Shown: positions 22,701-35,300 of the stretch, in pieces
Layout: each line of letters opens with the position of its first letter
Numbering within the stretch: position 1 is the first letter of the stretch
Assembly: GCA_958299035.1 (NCBI GenBank)
Contig: CATQJL010000001.1
Coordinates: forward strand, 46,377,870 to 46,441,869
Direction of reading: 5' to 3'
Length of the DNA stretch: 64,000 nucleotides
From: Cylicocyclus nassatus
Taxonomy: Eukaryota > Nematoda > Chromadorea > Rhabditida > Strongylidae
The notes under the pieces: generated by a model
Database searches by the model: none
What the model was told of the DNA's origin: nothing
The model's input: only the letters and a program-made list of their open reading frames with translations
Position numbers and translations under genes: made by a program

Positions 22701-24445
22701 TTCAAAAAATTACCTAGTTATTGCGATTGAATGCACAGGGTCAGTTTGATTATGGATGCGATTTAATCCGCTATCAAATTTATGCCGCCAACTCAAATAA
22801 CATATAATTTAATCTCTTTGTAATTGAAGAGCTCTCACCTACTGGAAAAAAGAGACCGGTATCTCGAATAAAAGCATTCAGTTCTTTTCTGGTAACCGAA
22901 GGACGTACACTGACGTCAAAGTCTGCTTCGTTGAGTTCACAGATGCCTCCTTCAATCGCAGTAGTGGAAAGGCAGACACAGTCCTGGAATGATTTGTAAT
23001 GTGATAATGTGCAGATCCATCTAGCAGGCGGAAGTTACAAAACTAAGTGGTATCGCAAACCCTGCAGTAAAAACATCTCGGGTGCATTCGTTGTCTGCAC
23101 ATCCAAATAGCACCAAACGGTCTATTGTGGACAATATGTACAAAACAGCTGCGGGTATGTTCCGGTAGCGACGAATGGTCGTGCTCCATCGCCTTGGCCC
23201 ACAGGATTGCTGCTTCCAATGGCTATGCCACACTTGAGCACAACCGTGGAGCACGCGGGTCTTCTCGGGACGGAGCCCATGGTATGAGCACTGGTAACGA
23301 GATCCCCTTCTGTCTGCCATTCATTTCTGATGAATTGAGCAGGGCAGTGCGGCGAGGCGTACAGCAGGCGGGTTTGCACGGCGTGGTAAGAGTGGTCGAT
23401 ATTCCTCCCGCTAATCTCAAACGCCAATTGGTTTGCAATCGAGCTTATGACCGCAAATGTACCACTCCAAACTGCATGGTTTGCCCGTATGGTAGATGTG
23501 GGGACTGTATGCTAGCCGGGGTCATCTACCTCATTACATGCTTATCATGCGGTGACACTTATTGGCGAAACAGGCCGTCCGCTTTGCTGTCGCGTTAAGG
23601 AGCATTTAGATGGTTCAAATAAGCTCAAAGCAGCTACGCCACTAGGGGAACATCGCATAACGCGCCATGGTGGGGCTCCTATACAAGTTACTGTAGAGAT
23701 CTTGTCGTTAGAACCCGAGATCCTCACGCGCAAAACACTAGAAGCGTTTTGGATTAGCGCCAAAAATCCAAAAATAAACCGGAAGGAGGAGTGTACCGCC
23801 ATAAAGAGAGAACTCGCGCCTTACCAGTCCCTATGCGGATTCGAATATGAGGCCGGGTCATCAGGGCACGTATAAAAGAGCTGAGGTTGAGTCTTGTGTA
23901 TAGTGGTGGTCCTCGGACTTCCGTCTTGTGCTATCTAAGGTAAGTGTGCTTGTGGGTGTGCTTGTGAATATGGTTTTGTTTAGCATTGGCCTTGTTCTTG
24001 AATGATACTTTGTCTATTGTTGACGTCTGGGCGAGTAAGTTCATATACTTTCGGCTTGCAGGCTCAAGGCGAAAGCGCCGAAACGTTAGCGAATGAAGAA
24101 GTGTTATCAACCTTGGAAGTTCGCTCAACCAATCCCACTACGAGTCCTGGAATGTTTTTGTAGACTTGCGTATAATTCAAGTTACAGAAGCAAAATGAAA
24201 TTTGTGCGATGTTTTTATAGCGCTTGACATATTCATTTTCAGATTTTGTACTATAAAAGGCACCCCAAATAGTGCTCAATAAGCTGAAATGTCACAGACT
24301 TACCTCTAATGATACGCTACCTCCTTCCAGTCCAGTGCCAGTCCCGTATGGAACAACGGGGATGATCTCTTCATTACACACACGTAAGATTGCTGACACC
24401 TGCTCAACTGTTTTTGGTAAAAGTACAACTGTAGGAGGATGAGGC
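19780..24445 (-). CDS. LDHD: D-lactate dehydrogenase (LDHD type), 5' end missing
   Basis: FAD-linked oxidase of D-lactate, mitochondrial in animals. Eleven exons join in phase: 24304-24445, 22839-22983, 22437-22508, 22298-22385, 22161-22244, 21994-22109, 21816-21947, 20839-20966, 20698-20788, 20484-20595, 19780-19948. FAD-binding motifs are [31 protein letters not shown] and [16 protein letters not shown]. The C-terminal domain has [18 protein letters not shown], the metal-site motif GHVGDGNFH and [13 protein letters not shown], ending [14 protein letters not shown]. About 426 residues are covered; roughly 70 N-terminal ones with the mitochondrial leader are not found. A nest of transposons begins at 24593, so the first exons may lie beyond it or be lost. 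One intron (22110-22160) is only 51 bases. A Penelope-like relic fills the 22984-24303 intron. Confidence 0.9.
20193..20452. mobile_element. hAT-like MITE (CAGTGGCGGACC ends)
   Basis: A 260-base element begins CAGTGGCGGACC and ends GGACCGCCACTG within the last LDHD intron. It contains a long C homopolymer tract. An exact 8-base target duplication is not visible, so the superfamily is tentative. Confidence 0.5.
23018..24110 (+). mobile_element. Penelope-like retroelement, 3' fragment with GIY-YIG domain
   Basis: Plus-strand relic inside an LDHD intron. It starts in the reverse-transcriptase thumb (KTKWYRKP, then in another frame [14 protein letters not shown]). A Cys-rich linker ([17 protein letters not shown]) leads into a GIY-YIG endonuclease: GVIYLITC, then [16 protein letters not shown] after a one-base frame change at about 23560, then [15 protein letters not shown]. 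The RT core and 5' part are missing. The 3' tail holds GGCGAAAGCGCCGAAACG at 24068, a stem followed by GAAAC as in the hammerhead ribozymes of these elements, but the CUGANGA box is not intact. Clearly defective: truncated and frameshifted. Confidence 0.85.
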
Positions 24446-25122
24446 CTGAATATAAGTTCGTAGCCACCAAAGTAGAAAAGCACATGATGTCAGATCCAAG
24501 CAAGATTAGGTCACATATTAGGTTGGTCAGAAAGTTTGCCTTTTTCGATCTATCATCACATTTGGAACAAAGCTAAGTAAACGAATCAATATAATAAGAC
24601 GCAGCTTTTCCTCTTTTCGGCACTTACGTTCCTGAATTAGTTGCTCTTGTGGTCGCTAAAATAATCGCCGAAGTTCCGAGCCTATGGTTCTCATTGCATG
24701 AAAGTTTGGCAAAATTTCAGAATTTTTATCTTCAGCCAAAATAGCTTCGATAACAGCTGAGTAAAGCAAACAGTGCAGTAAAGCATTCTTTGGCTTCTGT
24801 ATCATTTCTTTCGGTCTTTAAAATCGAATTATTTCTTGATGCTGCTAAATCTACTAGGTTGCTGCATAAGTTCTGTCCGGTTTGAATTTTTTGAGTTCAA
24901 AACGTCGTAACTTCTTTCAAAGTAACTTTTTTCCAAGATCTTAGTTTCTCTGTGTTGAGCAGTTCCTTGGCTATAAAACACATATTGAGATCTGCGCAAG
25001 TTCTTGTTAAGAAAGAAGCAACAACTCAAAAACTTCACAGCGTTTCTCTTCAAACCTGTCTTTTTTGGCATGGCAACGCTCCCCTACGAAAATTGATAAT
25101 TATCTTATCTTATAATGGATAG

Positions 25123-27328
25123 TATACTTGGGTAATTCGAAAATTTTTCATCGAATGAATGAATATCGAATAAATTCGAAAAGGAAAAATTTCTAATAAA
25201 CGAATATCGAATAAATTCGAAAATAAAAAATCTCGAATAAACGAATATCGAATAAATTCGAGGTTCAAAAATTCTCGAATGAATGAATTCCGAATAAATT
25301 CCGAAAATCAAAAATATCGAATGAATGATTATCGAGTACTAGCTGGCTTACCCGGCTCCGCCGTATGTTCCGAATAGAAAATTCCATTTCTCAACCGATC
25401 CGGACCAAACTTGGCACACATACACTTCGGGCCCCGGCGGGTGTCACAGTCCACTTTTCGTTATCGATCGATGTCGATTTTATCGATTGTTGCAAAATTT
25501 GGGCTAGGGGGCTGAAATTTGGCAGAGGGGTGTAATCGAGCATGTTGATCACCCCGTGGGGGTGATCAGCATGCTTGATTACCCCCCTGTGCCACTCCCA
25601 GCCCCGTAGCTCAAATTTTGCAAAAAATCGATAAAATCGACATCGATCGATAACGAAAAGTGGACTGTGACACCCGCCGGGGCCCGAAGTGTATGTGTGC
25701 CAAGTTTGGTCCGGATCGGTTCAGAAATAAAAATTTCTATTCGGAACATACGTACATACAGACATACATACAGACATACATACAAACAGACATTCAGCTT
25801 TATATATAAGATATATTCGAACATTGGAAGTCGAATTTCGAATAAATATTCGAATGATTCATCGAATAACTAGAGCAACCATATCTCAAACTTGCTGACA
25901 TATCTGGCTGAAACCGATCCATTCATAATCAGCACCCTCGTATCCTCCATACCAACTCCTAGCTCAAAAAATTCCGAAAATCGCAATCGATAAAATAAAT
26001 TCCGGTTTTGATCAGCATCCTCATTTACCCCCCCCCCCTTGTACCAACTCCCAACCTCGTAGCTCAAGATTTTCCAAAAATCGACAAAATCGATAAAGTA
26101 AATTTTTATCCATAATCAGCACCCTCACTTACCCCCTTGTACCAACTCCCATCCCCGCAGCTAAGACTTCTCCAAAAATCGATAATATCGATAAAGTAAA
26201 TTTTTACCCATAATAAGCACCCTCACTAACCCCCTTGTACCAACTCCCAGCCCCGCAACAACGGCACATATGCACTTAAATGCCACAAATGCTACGATGC
26301 ATAGCCTGTTCATAGGAAACTTTCGTCTTGTGTGGTATTAGGTCGTGGACAAAGGCATGTGGTTAAGCGAGCACGACTGCCCTTAGCCCTGGGCATACTG
26401 CAGGCATTTCAGTGGCGACGTGGTTTGGCAATGGTCATGCCCAAAATTTATTCTAAAAGTACAGAATTCAGGACATTTATCTTTTTAGTAAGTTGTACGC
26501 TAAACATTTGTGGTAAGCAGGCGCTACATTTGAAGACATCTCGTAACTGGCAAATCGCGTACGGCCATCTAAATCGTCTAATCCTCCACTACAACTGCGA
26601 TGTCCTACAATTTACACCAATTCGCAAAAAAACTCTAAGGTTGCGAATAGAGGCAGTTATGCAATATAACTTATGCAAGCAAGAGTGCTCACTAGTGTGG
26701 GCTTTGGATACCAGAAGCATGCGCAATCCATAGAAAGAAAAACAGGCATTTCAAAACACTTTCAATATATAAACTCGGAATATGAGCTTGAAATTGATAG
26801 CTTCTTTGCTGATTTGGTGCCAATAGCAGTGCGAACAATCTCATTGATAGAACAAGCATCAATTAAAATCCACATACGATTTTTTTTACTTCAAGCAGTC
26901 GGAAGAATGCGACCCTCCATACAGTTCAAAGGTCGTAACGGTTGCAAAAGATGCATTACCGAGTTTTGCGAGAAAAAAAAACGCGGACGAAGTGAACTTG
27001 ATATTCAGCAGTTGGCTCTGCAACAATGTCGAATAGTTTGAATACGGAGTTTATCCGAATGCGAATTCGAATAAACATTCGAATAAAACATTCGAATAAA
27101 ATCTATTCGAAACCTCGTTTTTTGATTATTCGAGTTTTCGAATAATATTCGAATCCTCGTTTTTTGACTATTCGAGTTTTCGAATTTTATTCGAAACCCC
27201 GTCCACTCAATTATTCGAGTTTCGAATATTATTCGAAAATGGAAGAACTCCGAATATCGAATTTCGAATACGAATATATTCGAATGTTTTATTCGAATGA
27301 TCGAATTTCTAATCGATTCGGACCCAAG
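25123..27328. mobile_element. AT-rich CGAATA element, inner level of the nest
   Basis: Ends carry CTTGGGT and ACCCAAG, and the 12-base word TATAATGGATAG occurs directly before (25111-25122) and after (27329-27340), as a target duplication would. Both flanking 250-base regions are degenerate repeats of CGAATAAATTCGAA. The core holds a foldback (25361-25760) and open frames at 26332-26733 and 26673-27041 with no recognised match. Confidence 0.55.
25361..25760. repeat. Foldback repeat with RTE-like tail
   Basis: Two arms of about 190 bases (25361-25555 and 25560-25755) are inverse copies; each contains CACATACACTTCGGGCCCCG or its inverse. They are followed by an ACATACAG-type microsatellite and CAGCTTTATATATAAGAT, a tail often seen at RTE-derived 3' ends in invertebrates. 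Confidence 0.6.
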
Positions 27329-28541
27329 TATAATGGATAGATGGAGAAATTTTCGTATATTATTATGCAACATGAAAGAGCCCACAGGGTCTGCGCCGCC
27401 AAGAGATTTTTTTGACCGAGCAAAAAAGAAGCCACTTTTTGACCTCGCTTCAGCACATGTGTGCATGCCTATTTACGAATTACGAAAATTTTACAACTGA
27501 CTTGAGCGCCGAAAAGTACTGGTGGATGGGCCCTGCTAGCTCTTGCTTTGCCGTAGCACCTCCAACCTTGAGCTTATCGATTACTTCTATTCGCAGAAAG
27601 TTATTGCTTGTAAAACAACTATATAAAAAATTAGTGTTCTACAATAAATTTCACCAGCAAGAAGTTCTCTTCATGGAACCGAAATTTTGCATATACTAGG
27701 CTTCTACACTCTTATTCCGCAGACAATGAAAGAACTTAACTTGAAGTGCGCATTGTGGAGATTTTTTCGCAAGAACATATTTCTAGAGTGAGAACGTACC
27801 TTGGCCACTTAGAGATTTTAGGCCTGAAATCTCCGCACACTAAAAAATTTATCAAAATCTGATATGCGTTAGAAAGAGCAAGGAAAGCACTTTCTAAAAA
27901 TACTACTACCGCATTAGAGATGAAATGCTATTAGAACAGCTGCTTCAAACATAAGGCAAAAAAATTCGGACAGAACTTATGCAGCAACCTAATATAATTG
28001 TTCATCGCTAAAATCATAGATCATCAAACGATGAGCAACTAGAGTGTCACTCGATGTTACTTTCTCATCTCTTTCTGATAGATGTTTTTTCTTCCTAATT
28101 CTTGAAAGCTCCTAAGACAAAATTATCATAATTCCTGTTCTTAAACGCGGTCCGGGCTACACCCGCGAAATTTGGTCTAATATTTCGAAGCGTAAAAGCT
28201 CATTTGCTCTCGTAAAATTGGTGATCAATCACAATCGGTTTCCGGAAGTTTCCAAAGATTTCTTAGATTGAAGCGTTTATGTAGCTTAGAACTTTACAAA
28301 AATGAAGGTTTAAAGTATGCATATCCAGAAAATACTCTCGTTGTACTGCACCTCCTTTACTCTACTCAACTGTTATAAAAGCATTTTGAAAATTATGAAA
28401 TGAAAATTCCAAAAAGTTGCTAAAGGTGGACAGGTAAAGATTAAGGTGCGAAACTTTGACAAATATTTTAATGACCATGACCAGAAAAGCAATTATTTTA
28501 GAAACCCAACTGCTGAAAAGAAGTAAAGCTGCGTCTAATAG

Positions 28542-30363
28542 TGCTTGAAACCCCATGAACGACTATCCGCAAATCTTGGCAGATTCGAGATAGTTCTTTC
28601 GCCTGACTAAGCCAGACCAAGGTCTTTATCAGCCTTATTCGGCTGATCTTTCAGTTTTTTCGTTTTCGACAAAGCTGGAGATTGCTTGAAACGTCTGCTT
28701 AAGTTTAATCCACATGCGTTACGATAGATAAAAAACCGACACGAAGTGACGGATCGGGAGGGGCGGAAGTGGGCGCCTTCCGCCGATGGGCAGGTCGCAG
28801 AATTCTTACAGCCTATTCGAGTCAGGTATTGTGCAAATGAACTTGTTTCGGCTTGTTTTGATAAAAAGGTTTCCAAGATTTTTGTTCATTTCCATGTATG
28901 AGTTTTTGCAGTTCAAATTTTCTTCCAAAAATACTAGCTGTGAAAAACATTTTTATGGGGGGCGGGTGAGCGAGGTTACTTATGGGCAGGCAAGAACTTT
29001 AAAATGCATCCCGAGAGATATTTTGGTGGATCTGGCTAACGCAGATCACCTCAAGCTACGTAAGATTGCCAACAACAGGAGAAACCCTGTTTTCCGCGAA
29101 AGTGACTGCCAAGTGTTCTTATGCTATTTTTGCGCGAGACGATTATCTGCAGTTTCAAAAAATTTTTTGATCGTAGCGCCAATTCTTTGATGTACCTGCA
29201 CCATGACCCGCACCGCTGCAGGGGCGAGGAGGGGACATGGAGAATTGTTTTCCCGAAAAAGTTGCGAAAATGTGTCTCAGCACCAGAATCTAGATCTGCT
29301 GGAAATCGCACTTCCAAACATCCTCAACGCTATAACAAATCCAGACAGGGATTCTATCAAATGCATATTTTATACAGTTTTCCACAGAGCGGGAATGAAA
29401 CTGTGTACCAAATCAAAAACGGCTTTCTTGCAACACAAACAATGATATGAGGCCAAATTTTGTGAGTAGATGCGCATGGGAAGAGTTGAACTATGCTTGA
29501 TGAACCTTTGAACCCGTCACTCCCCGCCCAGTTACAGCAGCAAACTCCGAATGGTGGCACATATGTCACAGAGCTTCTAACTTCTTTTGGAAGTCGCTAC
29601 TGATGCAAGCTTACCACTAATTATACTCACAATAGATGACCTTCATCTCTCGCGTATTGCATTCTTATTGCCTCCTTTGTAGAAACGGCTTCCTTCCCAA
29701 GTATAGACTCAAATTTCGAGATCTTCGACTGCACAGCAGACAAATGCCTCCAGGACGTGAATTCATGATGAACCTGAACAGTCTGACAATTCTCAGAAAG
29801 GAACTCCTAGGTAACCTAGAGTATCTCTCTGCAAAGACATATTTCTTCAGAGTTTGTACGGTTCGGAATTTGATTACTTGAACGAGAAAAGCATACTTCC
29901 AATCTCATATCATGAAATGCATAGGAGAAATTTCTAAAAAGCTTTCGAAGGATTTAAGAGGCAGAAGAAAGACATCAGAAAACACATTCTCCAAGCTAAG
30001 TAGTCCCGGCGATAAGTTTGTGAATCTGATCTCACCTCATCGAAGTTTTCTTGAGCCAAGTCCTACAGACCTACCTTAGGAAGACAGCTTTGTAGACATC
30101 GGTACATCTAGGACGAGATTGATATAATAAAAAAACGAAAAAAAAACAAATAACTAAGAAATTATAGGTCTTTCTCCTTCGTTACATGCAAAGGAAATTT
30201 TCGTATTCATTTAAAACGATTGTTAAGTCAAACAAGAACAACATGACTATCTACCCGTACAATAATAGCCTGAATCACTGGTTAGCAGCACGTGCAATGA
30301 GAAAGCAACGATAACAAAACGTGACAGTATTTCTATTCTATTATAGATAGTCTATGTCGAAGA
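28542..30363. other. Unassigned region
   Basis: Short open frames occur on both strands (for example + 28786-29190, + 29203-29445, + 29636-29881) but none has a motif I recognise and no convincing chain of splice sites joins them. A GC-rich patch lies at 28740-28800. Gene fragments cannot be ruled out. Confidence 0.3.
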
Positions 30364-30747
30364 TCAAGTGTAGACGATGGGAACAGAAATTAGCAGCTTC
30401 GAATGATCAGAGCTAATCTTGTGCTGGATATTTTTCGTATCCATATAGAAAGGTACACAAAAATCGTACAAACTTCTTGTGTTGCCTTCCAACAGTACAA
30501 TTCGGTCGCGATTCATTCTCAACCGTAACCTGAAAGTAGAGACGTCGTACAAATGTCTTACTTTTGTCAACTCAAATATATGGTGGAAATATGCCATTTC
30601 CAGCGGCAATCGTTTCGCGTTTGCGATTCTTTGGGTTTTGTTCGAACATTCATCAACGCTGATCCTCTTTAAGCTCGAAACATAGCCGATGAGCGAATTC
30701 AGTCTGGCCGAACCGACATTGACACGCTTTGTAAGTAGGACGTACAC
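30364..30747 (-). CDS. Possible HSP20/alpha-crystallin-like fragment
   Basis: A 127-residue open frame without a clear ATG start. Its second half resembles the alpha-crystallin fold: RLRLRMNRDRIVLLEGN is like the beta strands ending in VEGKH, and FCVPFYMDTKNIQHKISS with KLLISVPI is like the FxRxxxLPxxVD to LTIEAP segment. A strong internal acceptor (TACTTTCAG) and donor-like GTAAGACA leave the exon structure open. A second minus-strand frame at 30784-31113 lies upstream but ends in TGA before any donor, so I could not join it. Identity rests on pattern only. Confidence 0.35.
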   Translation of the reverse strand: MYVLLTKRVNVGSARLNSLIGYVSSLKRISVDECSNKTQRIANAKRLPLEMAYFHHIFELTKVRHLYDVSTFRLRLRMNRDRIVLLEGNTRSLYDFCVPFYMDTKNIQHKISSDHSKLLISVPIVYT

Positions 30748-31604
30748 TGTTTGTCTACTTCGAGAGAGATGAAAGAGTACTACTCATCCTAATTTGATAG
30801 TTCGCTTTTCCCGACTTCGCAGGGTGCTGAACACGCTAGTTCTACTAACGATATGAAAAAATTTTTCATTCGCCACATGCGCCTTGACTAGTGCGCGGAG
30901 CGGTGCGAAGACTGCTGATGCACGAGGGTGGAGAATGGGCACTTGTGGAACAAGTTCGCCTTTGCCCCTTTCAATTTCTACGATTTCCCACTTGATCGGC
31001 TCGCAAGTGGATTGTTCTTTGAAGCACATTTTCTTTCCTGAGAGGAGCTTCGTCGTTGCTTTTCGAACCCCAACAACGAGAAGTGGAGGAGGTTTGAAAC
31101 CAAAAATTACTACATAGACATAGTGAGCTTTGTGTGTAGAACAGATTTATTTGAGTATTATGAGAACTTGATGTTTTGCCACCCTCAAAGTGCAATAGGT
31201 GGGCATTGCCCACCTAATTTGCAAAAAATTAAGCAGGCTCTCAACTCACAAAATTTTTGTATAATTTCATACTTTGCTCTAACTCACCTTGCGCATATTC
31301 ACACATTAGACTTGGAGCCAAATTTCATCGATGAAGAATTAGGAAAAAACTTGCTACAAGCTCCAATTACATAAATTTTCCACAATACTCTGCATTATGT
31401 TGCTCCTAGCCCTAGCAGTTAATTAGGCACTACTCAATAAAGAGCAATAATGATTTTGGGAGATGACTACCAGCAAGAACGTATTCTTGCATGTCAGTAG
31501 TATAACAACTTATCCAGAGCGTGTATGTACACGTAAAGATATATTCATCCCCTTTGTTTATCCCTTTCGAAAACATGCCTTTTGCTTTTTTCTCTAATGT
31601 CTCG

Positions 31605-31827
31605 GGCAGAGTTCACGCGATTTGACCATCGCGATTCAATCGCTACGAGACAAATTTTACGAGTTCATTGCATGGCGATCTTCTTGTATTTCGTTTGTGA
31701 TAGTTAGTCACGATTTGTCGTGTTGGAAATCTATCACAATCGAAATGCAAGAAGATTGCATGCAGTGATACTGTTACAGTTGTCTTGTCGCGATCAGTCG
31801 CGACGATGAAATCGCGTGAACTCTGGC
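31605..31827. mobile_element. Palindromic MITE
   Basis: Arms of about 95 bases open with GCAGAGTTCACGCGATTT and close with AAATCGCGTGAACTCTGGCC. The middle shares TGCATTTCG-type words with the element at 8408, so they may be one family. Confidence 0.65.
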
Positions 31828-32237
31828 CGAGGCCCAAAACAATTTTCGGCTCAACATTTGCCACCCTCGAGCTGAGCTCTATGCTGAGGTAGAGAATAGG
31901 AAGCATGACCACTTGAATGAAACTTCAAAAAAAAAAACTCTTGATTATTTGAAAGCATGATTGCTTTTTTGTGGCTCATTAAGACTACAATCATGCTTCT
32001 ATCAGGGCTTGCGGATCCTATATTGCGACACAGTAATGCAGGGATGCACTAAGGAAGGCGGAGTTTCAGTATTCACATTTTGAACTCATTCTGAACCACC
32101 TGAATGATCATATACGCCATCCTATGAAATTTGAGATGGAAGCTAAATTCCACTAGCGGAAAAATGAACGAGTTGAACCAGAAAACAAATAATCAGAATA
32201 GCTACTTCTACATTCGAGATGCGACATTAATGAATGT

Positions 32238-32243
32238 TTATTT
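32238..32243 (-). terminator. PIH1D1 polyadenylation signal
   Basis: AATAAA on the minus strand, about 80 bases after the PIH1D1 stop codon. Confidence 0.6.
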
Positions 32244-32322
32244 ATTCAAAAAAATTGCAGCTATTTCAAATTCTTCCAATTATTGAACATGTATCATCAG
32301 ATGCGGTCAAAACGAGTAGTCA

Positions 32323-35300
32323 TTAACAACGCGCCGCAGCCACCATCAAAAGCTCTTTACTTCATCACACGCCGTTATGAAGTCTTCATAATGGTAAATG
32401 CCAAATGGTCGGCTTATACCCAAAATATCGGCTGACACTTACCTCGATGTCTCGTAATCTCCTTGTAAGCTCAACTCAATTTCGAGACGGGTACCCTTCA
32501 ATAAGCGCATTCGAACTCCATCAGGCTGCTTCATTTCCGCGAACTTCAAAGGCTACAAAAAAAATGCCACATACAAAAAATGCGAGATCCAATATTAACC
32601 TGAACATCTGCAGAGACATCGGATGATGCAATTTCTTGTATGACAGGAGCTACAGGTCTTTTTGCAATTCGCATTGGCTCTATACTGCCCATGACTGTCC
32701 GATTTTTCAGCTTTATACATTTGTTGGGATCCAATTTCAGGTGGTGCTAAACAAAAATACATGATCTCAAGCAGAATCAAACTACAAAAAGTACCTTTTC
32801 TTCGATAGCATCACATATGACCATGCAGAAAAAATGACGGAAGAAATTAGCCGCAGCAGGGGATAATCTTTTTTCATAGAAAACGCTGTTTACCAGAACG
32901 TCAATCTGGAAAAGGCAGTCTAGACGCAGTCGTCGCCTCCAACCTACGACCAATTTTCCCAGATTTTGACACTATATCACCGCATACTTGATTTTATAAA
33001 CTCGCTACAAATCTAAGGAGTCTGTTCAAAATCATCTTTTCCTTCAAGAAATTACACTGAAAAATCATGGATGCCTGTTTCTCTCCGTTTCCATTTCACC
33101 AACGTACCTAATCTCTGAGTGTCACTATTTAATGGACCAGAACACCCGAATCAACAAATTACCAGCATTGGGATTTACAGGCTTTGGATTAAAGTTCTAC
33201 TTTGGTGGTATTTCCCCTCAGACGTACAAGATCCAGGAATGGGCTTCCTTCCTTATAGAAGCAGTATTTTTCAGTAAAAAGCTCAAATTTACCACTTCTT
33301 CGTAAAAAACGCACTTCAAGAAATTACTTAAGATTTGGGAATGAGCCGACGTTTTATTTCACACTGAGAGGTACAATTATCTGATAGACTTTATAATCGC
33401 AGGTACATACTGCATACTACGGGATACAGGATATATGTATTTGCTCTACAACACATTATTCACAGAAAATGACGTGATGATCATTTGATTGCATTGCGGT
33501 TTTTGGAGTGAGCCCTCGTTTTAACCTTATGAAATGATCTGCCTCAGGATAAGTCACATTCACCTGCTATTCAAAAATTAACACAAAAACGGTGAGAAAA
33601 AACCGAATAAGTTGATCTACTCGAATTGCGCATACATCGATAGGCGTGTTCAAGTCACTACCGCTTGAACTACTCTGAACTGTGTTCAGAGTTGCCTGTG
33701 TCGACCCCGTGCTAGCACTGGCCGGGAAGTAGATCGATCAATACCGGCACGGCGCTTGCACAAAGCGGTACATATCAGCTTTGGGCGCATTTTTGACTAG
33801 GAATTCTTCGGATGTTTTTCCAAAGTCTGACCGTTTTTTCGAACTAGCTTCGCAGACCTTAGCTAGACTCCACAATGTAAATCCGTCCCTTCAATGGTAC
33901 ATGGCAGAATTTCCATGCTTCTGGTGTGCCAAAGATTGCAAGAGTCACAGTTTTAGTGCCAAGCAAGGCACTAGGCAGCCGCGTTACAACGTAGGAGTAT
34001 ATCACTCTAATCTCTTGATAAAATGATAAATCGAATGAGAGGTCTGGGACAGTAAGGATCTAAGAGGAACGTTCAATAGCATGGAGGCACTTTATCGGCC
34101 ACGCTTGACAAGTACGAGAGTGTCGCAAGACTTGTAACCTGACTTCCTCTTAAAGTTATCGCAAGTCCTCACCGCTGCTAAAGACTCGCCCATTACTGGA
34201 CATTAAGGTAGAAGGTTCACGATAAGTCAGTCAGCAAAAAAGCAAGCACGTCATTTTTTTTGATATTTGATGCTATTACTTGGTCATTAAAAAAAGGCGG
34301 CTTACTCATCTCTCTTACTAAACAGATTTCTACTCCTCCCCCTCCCCTCCCACTTCCGTCACCGATGAGCGAATGACAGTATACAGGCATGAATTGTCAT
34401 TGTAATGATGGATATTTTTTACATGTGATTTTGGAAAGCTCATGCAAGCTAAAAAGTTTGGAACTTCTCTTTCTGTCCTTTTACGCAAGAGAATATGGTG
34501 CAAATTCCTGTATATCACAAAAATCCCATACCTTTGGTTGATTCCTGCCTTTACTGTCAACAACGCTGTCCAACTCCCCAATGCTGACTGGTATCCGATA
34601 ACCGATATCACCCTTATCTATCCTTGCTGCTAACTCATCCTAAAAAATCAGCACTGCATACAAGCTCAAACAAAAATGATAAAGTGAGTGAAAGTCTTCT
34701 GTTGTAAAACGTTTACCTCATCAATATCGTCAGTCGGTGGCGGTAGCTGTTCACAGTGACATATATTCAGGAAACACCGATGCTCTTCCGATTCACCGTA
34801 AACCTCCTTCATATTTACCTGATGAAGAATTTTTAAACACAAGACAGAATGTTGTTGAAGTTACACTAAAGGCCACAAAAACCATGCTAAAGCCAGTCAT
34901 AAAATCTGATCCATCTGAGCCTCCGGTATTACAAAGTTTGCATTATTTCAAAGTCAACTCCACGTTTTTGTTAATCGTTCTTATCATCTATCCTCTGCAA
35001 GATTTTCCACATCCTCTGCATTTTACGAGATTACTATCTTTCATTTGCATACAAGAGTGAGTAGTATGCGTGATTGTACCTGTCACGTTCGGAGCACACA
35101 CTGAGATATACGGTGAGCTGCATCAGAAAAGCTATGCTGTCCTGATGCATTCGACCACATTTTTTGAATTCAATCTCATGCCGTAATTCCCAAGTAGTTA
35201 AACCGCCGCGATTTTGTCAGGACGTAGAAAGCTTGCTTTAAACACGATATAAGCTCTGTCGACCCGAGCATTACAACCCAGCACGATTACGATTTCCAAG

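Larger units (their letters stand above)
24854..27992. mobile_element. Mariner-type element, middle level of the nest
   Basis: Left end CTAGGTTGCTGCATAAGTTC and right end GAACTTATGCAGCAACCTAA are inverse to each other, with TA flanks as for mariner insertions. Without the inner 2.2 kb it would be about 0.9 kb. Short frames inside show no transposase motif that I can name. Confidence 0.7.
24593..28541. mobile_element. Outer element of a three-level transposon nest
   Basis: Termini AGACGCAGCTTTTCCTCTTT at 24597 and the inverse AAAGAAGTAAAGCTGCGTCT near 28520 form a terminal inverted repeat with TA-rich flanks. Between them sits a second inverted-repeat element (24854-27992), which holds a third (25123-27328). 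A similar AAGACGCAGCTTTTT end occurs in a BUD13 intron near 6070. No transposase was recognised. Confidence 0.5.

Noticed and set aside
26332..27041. Two overlapping frames of 133 and 122 residues in the inner nested element
   Set aside because: No transposase or other domain is recognised and neither has a convincing start; kept only as part of the element.
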